A stretch of 5,134 nt of DNA from an uncultured Lachnospiraceae bacterium (GTDB lineage Bacteria > Bacillota > Clostridia > Lachnospirales > Lachnospiraceae). Positions 1-5,134 of the stretch are shown piece after piece. The stretch is taken from NCBI GenBank assembly GCA_948441955.1, contig CAOJQZ010000107.1, positions 1 through 5,134 of the forward strand. Direction: 5' to 3'. The translations under genes were made by a program, and so were the position numbers. The notes under the pieces were generated by a model that searched no databases, was not told where the DNA came from, and saw only the letters and a program-made list of their open reading frames with translations. Numbering within the stretch: the stretch's first letter is position 1; every line of letters starts with the position of its first letter.

Positions 1-300
1 GGTGCAGCATATGAAACAGCAGTTGTGGGAAGTACAAAGGCAAGGGAAGGAACGGGTGTTGAGAGAGAGGAGCTGGAAGCGTTATTTTATGAAAGAACAG
101 GAAATAAATGTATTTTGTTTGACAGGATACAGGTGTCTGTATCTGTCAGCAATGAAAAGATAGAAATCCTGGGAACAGGTACGTCAGGAGGGATGAGAGT
201 GTCAGTCTTGAAGTGTATGCCTGTTACAGAGCCGGAAAAAAGAATCCGGGATATAAGGAGATTAAAAGGAGCAGGAAATGGAAAGGAAAATAACGATTGA
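1..300 (+). CDS. TadE-like pilus assembly protein, C-terminal part (5' end outside window)
   Basis: The frame is open from base 1 with no convincing internal start, so this is the last 99 residues of a longer protein; the TGA stop is at 298-300. It opens with GAAYETA, followed by a charged helix (KAREGTGVEREELEALFYE), then alternating beta-like segments (IQVSVSVSNEKIEI, MRVSVLKCMPV) and a basic tail containing TEPEKRIRDIRR. In TadE-like pseudopilins of Clostridia an N-terminal membrane helix is followed by exactly this kind of small beta-rich domain and a 'TEPEK-IR-IRR' ending. Such proteins are minor components of Tad/Flp pili on the outer face of the membrane. The missing part would hold the membrane anchor, so the assignment rests on the C-terminal pattern and on the neighbouring DUF6382 gene, which it overlaps by 23 bp. 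A different Tad-locus membrane protein is possible. Confidence 0.6.
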   Translation, partial: GAAYETAVVGSTKAREGTGVEREELEALFYERTGNKCILFDRIQVSVSVSNEKIEILGTGTSGGMRVSVLKCMPVTEPEKRIRDIRRLKGAGNGKENND

Positions 301-988
301 AGAGGAAGACATCTATCAGGAGGATTACCAGATGCGCATGCTTTGCGAGAATCGTATTGAGGGTCTTCTTGCTGTGAGAGGAAGAGGGGCAGATGGAAAA
401 AGCTATTATGATTATGATGTGAGCGGAAAGATATCTATGAAGGCAATGTATGAAAAAAGTGAGCTGAATGGAGAGGACATCTGCAGTTTTCTTGAGAGAT
501 TGTTGCTTGTGATAGAAGAGACAAGAAAGCACCTGTTAGATATACACCGGATTATAGTAAATCCCGAATATATTTATTACGAAGCCGGAAAATACTATTT
601 CTGTTACTATCCGCCGGGCAGAGATAATCTGTGGACCTCATTTCATACACTGACGGAATATTTTGTAAAGCGTGCAGATTATAAAGATCCGGATTGTGTG
701 CAGATGATCTTTTTGCTTCATAAAGAGACAATGGAGGAAAACTACAGCCTTGAGAAACTTGCAAAGCAGTGTTTGAGACAGAAAAAAGGGAATGAGGAGG
801 AAAATATGCCATGCTTATCAGAGTATGACAGGGAGGAGCATGACTGGATTGCAGAGCAGGAGATGGGAGGTTGTATTATGGAAGAAACAGAGAATCTATG
901 GACTCCTGTAAAGCGTTTTCTAAGACGGCATAAAAGGCCAAAGTGGGGAGACTGGGACGGATTATATATTGAAGAAGAGGAATTATAA
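278..988 (+). CDS. DUF6382-type protein without FHA domain
   Basis: A 236-residue soluble protein with no signal peptide or membrane helix. The start is ATG at 278 with AGGAG at 267-271, a 6-nt spacer, inside the end of the upstream gene, which suggests translational coupling. Residues 1-165 match my memory of the DUF6382 domain: an acidic N-terminus, DYQMRMLCEN, then YDYDVSGKISM, a helical stretch FLERLLLVIEE, and IVNPEYIYYEAGKYYFCYYPP. In Lachnospiraceae this domain usually sits before a linker and a C-terminal phosphothreonine-binding FHA domain, in loci for Tad-like pili. Here the protein stops after a basic and acidic tail (RRHKRPKWGDWDG ... EEEEL), and only 56 bp separate it from the rhomboid gene, so no FHA part follows. 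The molecular role of DUF6382 is unknown; a cytoplasmic regulatory role in pilus assembly is inferred from context. Confidence 0.72.
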   Translation: MERKITIEEEDIYQEDYQMRMLCENRIEGLLAVRGRGADGKSYYDYDVSGKISMKAMYEKSELNGEDICSFLERLLLVIEETRKHLLDIHRIIVNPEYIYYEAGKYYFCYYPPGRDNLWTSFHTLTEYFVKRADYKDPDCVQMIFLLHKETMEENYSLEKLAKQCLRQKKGNEEENMPCLSEYDREEHDWIAEQEMGGCIMEETENLWTPVKRFLRRHKRPKWGDWDGLYIEEEEL

Positions 989-1044
989 GGCGAATTTTGG
1001 AAAACCGGGTTGACATCCCTCAAAAATAATGAGAGAATTTCAGT

Positions 1045-1647
1045 ATGAGAAAACCAGTTTTTACCATTGCTTTAACAATAATTAATGCGGCGGTATTCTT
1101 GATTCTATCCTTTATAGGAATGACTGAAGATGCGTCCTTTATGGCAGGACATGGGGCTATGTATGTGCCGTATGTGCTGGAGCAGGGAGAATATTATCGG
1201 ATATTTACTTCTATGTTTCTGCATTTCGGATTTCAGCATCTTATGAATAATATGGTCATGCTTCTGGCCATAGGATATACGCTGGAGAATGAACTTGGCA
1301 GAGTTAAATTTTTGCTCCTGTATCTGTTAAGCGGTATTGGCGGAACATGCGTATCCATGTATCAGGATATTTATATGAATGAGTACGCGGTTGCCGCAGG
1401 TGCATCAGGAGCCGTATTTGGACTGATAGGGGCGACGCTTTATGTGGCGGTGCGTAATCACGGACGGGTTGGCAGAGTGTCGGGCAAAGGCCTGATGTTT
1501 ATGGCGGCAGTAAGTCTTTATTATGGTTATACCAGCGGCGGAGTGGACAATTTTGCACATATCGGCGGAATGGTATCAGGAATTCTGCTGGCGGCCTTAT
1601 TATATAGGAAGCAAAAGAGTGAATTCAGTCATAATCCCCGGCTCTGA
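1045..1647 (+). CDS. rhomboid-family intramembrane serine protease
   Basis: A 200-residue polytopic membrane protein of the minimal six-helix rhomboid size. Helices lie near residues 7-25, 55-80, 87-105, 115-137, 148-162 and 168-187. The catalytic serine is S121 in the GASGA motif of helix 4 and the paired histidine is H172 in DNFAHIGG of helix 6. The HFGFQHLMNN segment supplies H60, H65 and N69, equivalent to H145, H150 and the oxyanion N154 of E. coli GlpG. All key residues are present, so the enzyme should be active. It cleaves substrate transmembrane segments inside the cytoplasmic membrane; the substrate is unknown. ATG at 1045 is the first possible start, because an in-frame TGA lies at 1030-1032, but only a weak GAGAG precedes it. 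The gene follows the DUF6382 gene by 56 bp and its last 48 bp overlap the opposite-strand kinase gene. Confidence 0.92.
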   Translation: MRKPVFTIALTIINAAVFLILSFIGMTEDASFMAGHGAMYVPYVLEQGEYYRIFTSMFLHFGFQHLMNNMVMLLAIGYTLENELGRVKFLLLYLLSGIGGTCVSMYQDIYMNEYAVAAGASGAVFGLIGATLYVAVRNHGRVGRVSGKGLMFMAAVSLYYGYTSGGVDNFAHIGGMVSGILLAALLYRKQKSEFSHNPRL

Positions 1648-2346
1648 GGATACCGTAAGGCGGCCGCCGTGTGCAGAAGCAATGCGGTGCGCGATGGCAA
1701 GACCCAGACCAGTACCGTTTTTCTTATATGTGACAAAGGGGTTAAATATAGTATCCATCTGTTCGGGCAGTATTCCGCAGCCATTGTCCTTTATTGTGAT
1801 TAGAAGAAAACGATCTTCTGTACGGGCATGGAATGTGATTAACGGCGGCGTTGAGAGCGAGTCAGAATCAGAGCTCACAGCATCCCGGGCATTTCCCAAC
1901 AGATTCAATAATATTTGACGGAGCTTTAGACGGTCTCCGCAAATATCCGGAAGCCCGGGTTCAATACGTGATGTAAATTCGATATTCGTATCATCAAGTG
2001 AGGCGGCAAAGGAAAGTACCTGCAGCTTTAAAAAGTTTATAGTATGTATTGTTTCAAAGGTAAGACGCTCACAGTTATTGTAGGCCGACAGTTCCTGCAG
2101 CAGCTGATTCATATATTCTATATCACAGCGCATAGTTTCCCAGTGCTCATATGCAAGCACTTCGGGATGTCTGGATTCTATTAATTGAAGTGTGCTGTAT
2201 ACAAGTGTCAGAGGATTTCGAAGCTCGTGACTTATGGAACTGATTTCCATACGGTGAGTTTCAAGGAGTCTGGAAAGAAGCTCCTTTTTCTCAGGACTTT
2301 CTTCCATGATCTGGTTTAACTTGTCGTAATCTGCCTGTGTGAACAT
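1600..2346 (-). CDS. small cytoplasmic sensor histidine kinase, no sensor domain
   Basis: With the ATG at 2346 the protein has 248 residues. It has no membrane helix and almost no input domain, only a short helical N-terminus (TQADYDKLNQIMEE). The dimerisation and phosphoacceptor helix carries the H-box SISHELRNPLT with H40. The ATPase domain follows with N-box NLLGNARDA (N152), G1 box DNGCGI (D187), F-box-like IFNPF and G2 box GTGLGLAIAHRI (211-222). All motifs are intact, so it should autophosphorylate. No response regulator is in the window. The H-box resembles NtrB and sporulation-type kinases, so an orphan regulator such as Spo0A is a possible but unproven target. A longer form from GTG at 2382 is less likely: it has no ribosome binding site and would start upstream of the predicted transcription start. 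The 3' end overlaps the convergent rhomboid gene by 48 bp. Confidence 0.87.
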   Translation of the reverse strand: MFTQADYDKLNQIMEESPEKKELLSRLLETHRMEISSISHELRNPLTLVYSTLQLIESRHPEVLAYEHWETMRCDIEYMNQLLQELSAYNNCERLTFETIHTINFLKLQVLSFAASLDDTNIEFTSRIEPGLPDICGDRLKLRQILLNLLGNARDAVSSDSDSLSTPPLITFHARTEDRFLLITIKDNGCGILPEQMDTIFNPFVTYKKNGTGLGLAIAHRIASAHGGRLTVSSEPGIMTEFTLLLPI

Positions 2347-2354
2347 GCTATCTA

Positions 2355-2362
2355 CCGCCTTT
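2355..2362 (-). promoter_or_regulatory. ribosome binding site choosing the kinase start at 2346
   Basis: Read on the minus strand this purine-rich run is AAAGGCGG, ending 8 nt before the ATG at 2346. The alternative GTG at 2382 has no purine-rich sequence at a suitable distance. The match is moderate rather than consensus. Confidence 0.5.
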
Positions 2363-2372
2363 CCGAAAGATA

Positions 2373-2401
2373 AGTGTAACACTGGCTGATGAAATAATCA
2401 A
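2373..2401 (-). promoter_or_regulatory. putative promoter of the histidine kinase gene
   Basis: On the minus strand there is TTGATT (2401-2396), a 17-bp spacer and TACACT (2378-2373), each matching 4 of 6 consensus positions. Transcription would start near 2366, leaving about 20 nt of leader before the ATG at 2346. This supports that start over GTG at 2382. The -35 lies inside the inverted repeat at 2392-2410. Confidence 0.45.
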
Positions 2402-2410
2402 TCATTATTT
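2392..2410. repeat. perfect 7-bp inverted repeat, possible operator
   Basis: The arms AAATAAT and ATTATTT are separated by CAATC in the divergent intergenic region between the kinase and HIT genes. It overlaps the proposed -35 of the kinase promoter and lies about 34 bp before the HIT start codon. The AT-rich arms and the lack of a following T-run in either direction make a terminator unlikely; a binding site for a dimeric regulator is the best reading. Chance is possible in AT-rich DNA. Confidence 0.4.
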
Positions 2411-2430
2411 ACAACAAGATTTATGAGAAA

Positions 2431-2435
2431 GAAGG
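2431..2435 (+). promoter_or_regulatory. ribosome binding site choosing the HIT start at 2444
   Basis: GAAGG, within AGAAAGAAGG, ends 8 nt before the ATG at 2444. The upstream in-frame ATG at 2423 has no comparable site and would add seven residues (MRKKVNR) before the usual family start. Confidence 0.65.
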
Positions 2436-2443
2436 TTAATCGT

Positions 2444-2848
2444 ATGAAGGATGAAAATTGTATTTTCTGTAAGCTTGCAAATGGAGAAATTCCAACGGCG
2501 ACTCTGTATGAGGATGCGGATTTCAGAGTGATTCTGGATGCGAATCCGGCGTCAAAAGGGCATGCCCTTATTCTTCCGAAGGAGCATTATGCGGATCTTT
2601 ATGAACTGGACGATGAAATTGCGTCAAAGGCAATGGTGCTTGCCAAAAAAATGATTACAAAGCTTACGCCGATACTTGGGTGCGACGGATATAATATTGT
2701 TCAGAATAATGGAGAAGCAGCAGGGCAGACAGTATTTCATTTTCATATACATCTGATTCCCAGGAGTAAGGAGGACTCTGTAGGACTCGGATGGAAAATG
2801 GGCGCCCTTAAGGATGAGGATAAAGAATATATTTTGTCAAAAATATAG
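2444..2848 (+). CDS. HIT-family (Hint-like) nucleotide hydrolase/transferase
   Basis: A 134-residue soluble protein of typical Hint size. It starts with MKDENCIFCKLANGEIP, the common start of bacterial HIT proteins, and carries the histidine triad HFHIHLI at residues 99-105. H101, the middle histidine, is the expected nucleophile that takes the AMP moiety from purine nucleoside phosphoramidates or dinucleoside polyphosphates. C6, C9, H48 and H99 fit the zinc site known in Hint-type members such as the B. subtilis protein. The segments ILDANPASKGHALILPK and NIVQNNGEAAGQTVFHFHIHLIPR are strongly family-like. The physiological substrate of such proteins is usually undefined. The next gene, an ECF sigma factor, begins after 39 bp with no terminator between, so the two may be co-transcribed. 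Confidence 0.94.
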   Translation: MKDENCIFCKLANGEIPTATLYEDADFRVILDANPASKGHALILPKEHYADLYELDDEIASKAMVLAKKMITKLTPILGCDGYNIVQNNGEAAGQTVFHFHIHLIPRSKEDSVGLGWKMGALKDEDKEYILSKI

Positions 2849-2887
2849 AGACTGAAGATGTTAATGAGGAAAGAGAAGGGAAAGTAA

Positions 2888-3445
2888 GTGGGAACAAAGG
2901 CAATAGATAGAGCCGCCTTTGATGTAATCTACAGGGAGAATGCAGACAGTGTATATCAAACGGCTCTGCGTTATTCCGGAAATGACTACCATGCAGCGGA
3001 AGAGATTACACAGACTGCATTTATGAAATTATATATGAATCTGGGTAGCGTGAATGAGAAGGCAATAAATTCATGGTTGCTGACTACTGTAAGACATATG
3101 GCCATAAACTATAAGAGAAATCTTAAACGGGAAGTACTAAAAGAAAACTTATTGTATTTCGAAAGTAAAAATGACAGTCTCGAGAACAGCTCAGAGAATG
3201 ATTTCATAAGAAAGGTATGTGATGAAGAATGCCGGAAATTAGCTAAAGATATATTCGATGATTTATACCGCATGAATCACAGGTGGTATGATGCAATTGC
3301 AATAACATATTTCCTAGAGAAGCCGCAGAAAGAAGTTGCTGACATCATGGGTATTAAGCTGGAGGTGCTGCATAGTATGTTATATCGTGCAAAGCAGTGG
3401 ATAAAGAAAAATTATGAGGAACAGTTTAACCACTTAAATGAATAA
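2888..3445 (+). CDS. ECF-type sigma-70 family RNA polymerase sigma factor
   Basis: A 185-residue cytoplasmic protein of normal ECF size. Sigma region 2 spans about residues 8-80: FDVIYRENADSVYQTALRYS, the HAAEEITQTAFMKLYMNL core and SWLLTTVRHMAINYKR, which would bind the -10 element. A charged linker (residues 85-115) leads to region 4 at about 130-180, with the helix-turn-helix EKPQKEVADIMGIKLEVLHSMLYRAKQWIKK for the -35. The start is GTG at 2888: an in-frame TAA lies immediately before it, and AGAAGGG ends 7 nt upstream. It ends with tandem TAA stops. This subtype in Lachnospiraceae usually sits next to a membrane protein with a DUF4367 domain, probably its anti-sigma-like partner; a candidate starts at 4667, beyond the inverted murG. 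Target promoters and inducing signal cannot be read from the sequence. Confidence 0.9.
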   Translation: MGTKAIDRAAFDVIYRENADSVYQTALRYSGNDYHAAEEITQTAFMKLYMNLGSVNEKAINSWLLTTVRHMAINYKRNLKREVLKENLLYFESKNDSLENSSENDFIRKVCDEECRKLAKDIFDDLYRMNHRWYDAIAITYFLEKPQKEVADIMGIKLEVLHSMLYRAKQWIKKNYEEQFNHLNE

Positions 3446-3447
3446 TA

Positions 3448-3478
3448 AAAACAGGTGTCTCCTTTCGGCACCTGTTTT
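3448..3478. terminator. bidirectional intrinsic terminator between sigma factor and murG
   Basis: A perfect 10-bp stem, AAAACAGGTG (3448-3457) with CACCTGTTTT (3469-3478), encloses an 11-nt loop in which CC and GG can pair further. The A-run on one side and T-run on the other let it act in both directions. It begins right after the tandem stops of the sigma factor gene and lies about 43 bp beyond the stop of the convergent murG, so it can end both transcripts. Confidence 0.9.
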
Positions 3479-3520
3479 CTATATTGCGTTGTGATATGGA
3501 ACAATAAATCCAGAGACGGG

Positions 3521-4582
3521 CTATGTCAGGGATTCTATCAGGTCGATAATCGTGTCAATTGAATTTTGCTGCGACGAATTCTTCATGGCGTCAATATAGG
3601 AATTCCGGTTCTCATACAGAGTATTAATTGTATTTATTAAAAGCTCTTTATTTAGCTCCTCCTCTTCAAGGACGACACTGAAGCCCTGACGCTCGAAAGA
3701 ACGTGCATTAAGGATTTGATCTCCCCGGCTGGCGTTTGCCGAAAGAGGAATTAAAAGGTTTGGTTTATGAAGAGCCAGCAGTTCACAGATAGCGTTAGCC
3801 CCGGCCCTGGAAATAACGATATCGGTAAACGCAAAGAGATGACGAAGCTCTTCCTTTATGTATTCAAACTGTACATAGCCTTCGAGTCCTTTGAGAGATT
3901 CATCGACCTTACCTTTTCCACATAAATGAATTACCTGATAGGACTTTAGAAGCTCCGGCAGAATCTGCCGCACCGCTTCATTTACCGCTACGGCTCCGAG
4001 ACTTCCGCCGACTACCATAATAACGGGCTTATCAGAGGTAAAATGAAGGAATTCCCGGGCCTGATATTTATCTCCGGATAACAGTTCCTGACGGATCGGA
4101 GAACCGGTCAGAACGGCTTTTCCCTCAGGAAGGAGGGAAAGAGTTTCGGGGAAATTGCAGCACACCTTGGTAGCGGCGGGAATGGATATTTTATTGGCAA
4201 GTCCGGGAGTCATGTCGGACTCATGTATGATCGTCGGAACACGCCTTTTCTTTGCCGCCAGTACGACAGGCACGGAGACAAATCCTCCTTTGGAAAATAT
4301 AACGTCTGGTTTTAATATTTTTACCAGCTTTCTGGCTTCGTCCAGTCCTTTTAATACCCGGAACGGGTCGGTGAAATTTTGAACACTGAAATAACGGCGG
4401 AGCTTTCCGGTGGAGATACCATGATAAGGGATGGCGAACTGTTCAATCAGTTCTTTCTCAATACCATTATAGGAGCCGATATAATGGATATCATACTGTA
4501 ATTCTTTCAGACGCGGCAGCAGAGCGATATTAGGAGTAACATGTCCGGCTGTGCCGCCTCCCGTTAAGATAATGCGTTTCAT
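3521..4582 (-). CDS. murG: UDP-GlcNAc:undecaprenyl-pyrophosphoryl-MurNAc-pentapeptide GlcNAc transferase (MurG)
   Basis: A 353-residue GT-B glycosyltransferase that adds GlcNAc to lipid I to make lipid II on the inner face of the membrane, the last cytoplasmic step of peptidoglycan precursor synthesis. The N-terminal glycine loop is GGGTAGHVTPNIAL (8-21), with H14 matching the conserved family histidine. GKLRRYFS (59-66) and IHESDMTPGLANK (119-131) mark the streptococcal-style subtype, where E. coli and B. subtilis have HEQN. The C-terminal UDP-GlcNAc site has GGSLGA (192-197), SRAGANAICELL (258-269, with E267) and DQxxNA (288-293). Length and motifs are complete, so it should be functional. 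The start is ATG at 4582, with a near-perfect AAAGGAGG 5 nt upstream. No other mur or division gene is near, so this copy is outside any dcw cluster, at least within the window. Confidence 0.95.
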   Translation of the reverse strand: MKRIILTGGGTAGHVTPNIALLPRLKELQYDIHYIGSYNGIEKELIEQFAIPYHGISTGKLRRYFSVQNFTDPFRVLKGLDEARKLVKILKPDVIFSKGGFVSVPVVLAAKKRRVPTIIHESDMTPGLANKISIPAATKVCCNFPETLSLLPEGKAVLTGSPIRQELLSGDKYQAREFLHFTSDKPVIMVVGGSLGAVAVNEAVRQILPELLKSYQVIHLCGKGKVDESLKGLEGYVQFEYIKEELRHLFAFTDIVISRAGANAICELLALHKPNLLIPLSANASRGDQILNARSFERQGFSVVLEEEELNKELLINTINTLYENRNSYIDAMKNSSQQNSIDTIIDLIESLT

Positions 4583-4587
4583 AATGC

Positions 4588-4595
4588 CCTCCTTT
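4588..4595 (-). promoter_or_regulatory. strong ribosome binding site of murG
   Basis: On the minus strand this reads AAAGGAGG, almost fully complementary to the 16S rRNA 3' end, with a 5-nt spacer to the ATG at 4582. It fixes the murG start and suggests efficient translation. Confidence 0.85.
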
Positions 4596-4604
4596 GGGTT
4601 ATAC

Positions 4605-4614
4605 TATAATTATA
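4605..4614. promoter_or_regulatory. TATAATTATA palindrome with possible rightward -10
   Basis: This 10-bp perfect palindrome presents a consensus TATAAT on the plus strand (4605-4610), about 57 bp before the ATG of the DUF4367-like gene. No clear -35 sits 16-18 bp upstream of it, so a rightward promoter here is weakly supported; an alternative is use by an alternative sigma factor. It lies just downstream of the murG -10 element. Confidence 0.3.
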
Positions 4615-4641
4615 TTATACGTTTCAAATAGATTTGGTCAA
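4614..4641 (-). promoter_or_regulatory. putative sigma-A promoter of murG
   Basis: On the minus strand there is TTGACC (4641-4636, 5 of 6 consensus), a 16-bp spacer and a perfect TATAAT (4619-4614). Transcription would start near 4607, giving a leader of about 25 nt that contains the AAAGGAGG ribosome binding site. This is the best promoter in the window. Confidence 0.75.
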
Positions 4642-4666
4642 GATTTTTTATAAGGGGATATAGGCG

Positions 4667-5134
4667 ATGAAGGATAAAAAGGAAAGTATTGAGGTATTTA
4701 TAAAAAAAACGATTGAACAGGAAGCGGAGGATATACGCAGGGAAAATGCAAAAGAGCAGGAAAAAGAAAAAATGCCTCCAGAGACAAAGGAAAGAATCTG
4801 GCAGAAGCTTGAGGAAGATATAGAAGAGTACGAGCAGAGGGAACACTATAAGGCTTTGTCAGATGAAGATTACCATGCGCTTCGTCTTGGTCAGAAAATG
4901 ATAGAAAAAGGGAAAGAAGGAAAAGGGGTTTCCCGGAGGAAAAAAAGAATTATGTTCTATGGCGGCTTTGCTGCAATGTTGGCTATGGTGATTGTGGCAA
5001 GCATTAATAGTGTTGGCAGGAATGAAAGAGTGGCGCAGTTTGTGACAAGCAGGATTGGAGGAAGAGAAGTATTACAGGTGGATTCCAGTGATGAGAACCT
5101 TGTGATTGTGAGGGAGGATGAAGAGGAAGCATAT
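4667..5134 (+). CDS. DUF4367-like single-pass membrane protein, probable anti-sigma-like regulator (3' end outside window)
   Basis: The frame is open from ATG 4667 to the last base, giving 156 residues with no stop. AAGGGG at 4652-4657 lies 9 nt before the ATG. Residues 1-90 are highly charged and helical, likely cytoplasmic (KKTIEQEAEDIRRENAKEQ; KERIWQKLEEDIEEYEQ; LSDEDYHALRLGQKM). A basic RRKKR (90-94) precedes one membrane helix at about 95-115 (FYGGFAAMLAMVIVASINSV), so the N-terminus should be inside. The outer part begins with NERVAQFVTSRIGGREVLQVDSSDEN and the acidic EDEEEAY. This order matches proteins that carry a C-terminal DUF4367 domain and are commonly encoded beside ECF sigma factors in Lachnospiraceae; the DUF4367 domain itself would lie beyond the window. 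An anti-sigma role for the sigma factor at 2888 is inference. The gene is divergent from murG, 84 bp away. Confidence 0.72.
   Translation, partial: MKDKKESIEVFIKKTIEQEAEDIRRENAKEQEKEKMPPETKERIWQKLEEDIEEYEQREHYKALSDEDYHALRLGQKMIEKGKEGKGVSRRKKRIMFYGGFAAMLAMVIVASINSVGRNERVAQFVTSRIGGREVLQVDSSDENLVIVREDEEEAY

Noticed and set aside
129..138. ACAGGTGTCT occurring here and again at 3451-3460
   Set aside because: A ten-base match between a coding sequence and a terminator stem; no other shared context, so chance is sufficient.
224..1023. Open frames on the minus strand (224-532, 552-812, 742-1023)
   Set aside because: They lie antisense to the DUF6382 gene, have no family features and reflect its purine-rich coding strand.
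1010..1038. TTGACA followed after 17 bp by GAGAAT, as a promoter of the rhomboid gene
   Set aside because: The -10 is poor and transcription would start at about the ATG itself (1045), leaving no leader. The rhomboid gene is more simply read from the upstream transcript, although a leaderless mRNA cannot be excluded.
1523..1918. 131-codon open frame on the plus strand
   Set aside because: It runs antisense to the kinase and out of frame with the rhomboid; its translation shows no family pattern and it is a shadow of the two real genes.
2347..2382. Longer histidine kinase from GTG at 2382
   Set aside because: No ribosome binding site precedes it, and it lies upstream of the predicted transcription start; the ATG at 2346 is better supported.
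2423..2443. Longer HIT protein from ATG at 2423
   Set aside because: The ATG at 2444 has a well-placed GAAGG and gives the usual family N-terminus; the first ATG overlaps the region needed for that site.
4610..4846. Minus-strand open frame rich in Phe and Leu that looks like a membrane protein
   Set aside because: It is the antisense of the Lys/Glu-rich start of the DUF4367-like gene, which produces false hydrophobic translations, and it has no ribosome binding site I can support.

Overview
The window looks like chromosomal DNA from an anaerobic Firmicute of the Lachnospiraceae type (Clostridia). This rests on moderately AT-rich DNA, strong AGGAGG-like ribosome binding sites, and protein families I associate with that group: a DUF6382 protein, a DUF4367-type membrane protein, a streptococcal-style 'HESD' MurG and a TadE-like pilus protein. 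The assignment comes from recognising families by eye, not from a search. I see no mobile element, CRISPR array, tRNA or rRNA.

Layout. (1) Positions 1-1647, plus strand: the 3' end of a probable TadE-like pilus pseudopilin gene, overlapping by 23 bp a DUF6382 gene that lacks the FHA domain usually found at the C-terminus, then a complete rhomboid intramembrane protease. This looks like the tail of a Tad/Flp pilus operon. (2) Positions 1600-2346, minus strand: a small sensor-less histidine kinase whose 3' end overlaps the rhomboid gene tail to tail by 48 bp. (3) Positions 2444-3445, plus strand: a HIT-family (Hint-like) nucleotide hydrolase followed 39 bp later by an ECF-type sigma factor. (4) A bidirectional hairpin terminator at 3448-3478. 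(5) Positions 3521-4582, minus strand: murG, standing apart from any other cell-wall gene in the window, with a good promoter and ribosome binding site. (6) Positions 4667 to the end, plus strand: the 5' part of a DUF4367-like single-pass membrane protein, probably an anti-sigma-like regulator.

How the genes may work together. The first block is envelope and pilus biogenesis. MurG is the lipid II glycosyltransferase. The ECF sigma factor and the DUF4367-like membrane protein resemble partners normally encoded side by side in related bacteria; here an inverted murG lies between them, which makes an envelope-stress or cell-wall link attractive but unproven. The kinase has no response regulator nearby and could feed an orphan regulator such as Spo0A, which is inference.

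No wholly new system stands out. The most interesting points are the split sigma/anti-sigma arrangement, the FHA-less DUF6382 protein beside a rhomboid, the coding overlap between convergent genes, and a perfect 7-bp inverted repeat over the kinase promoter.
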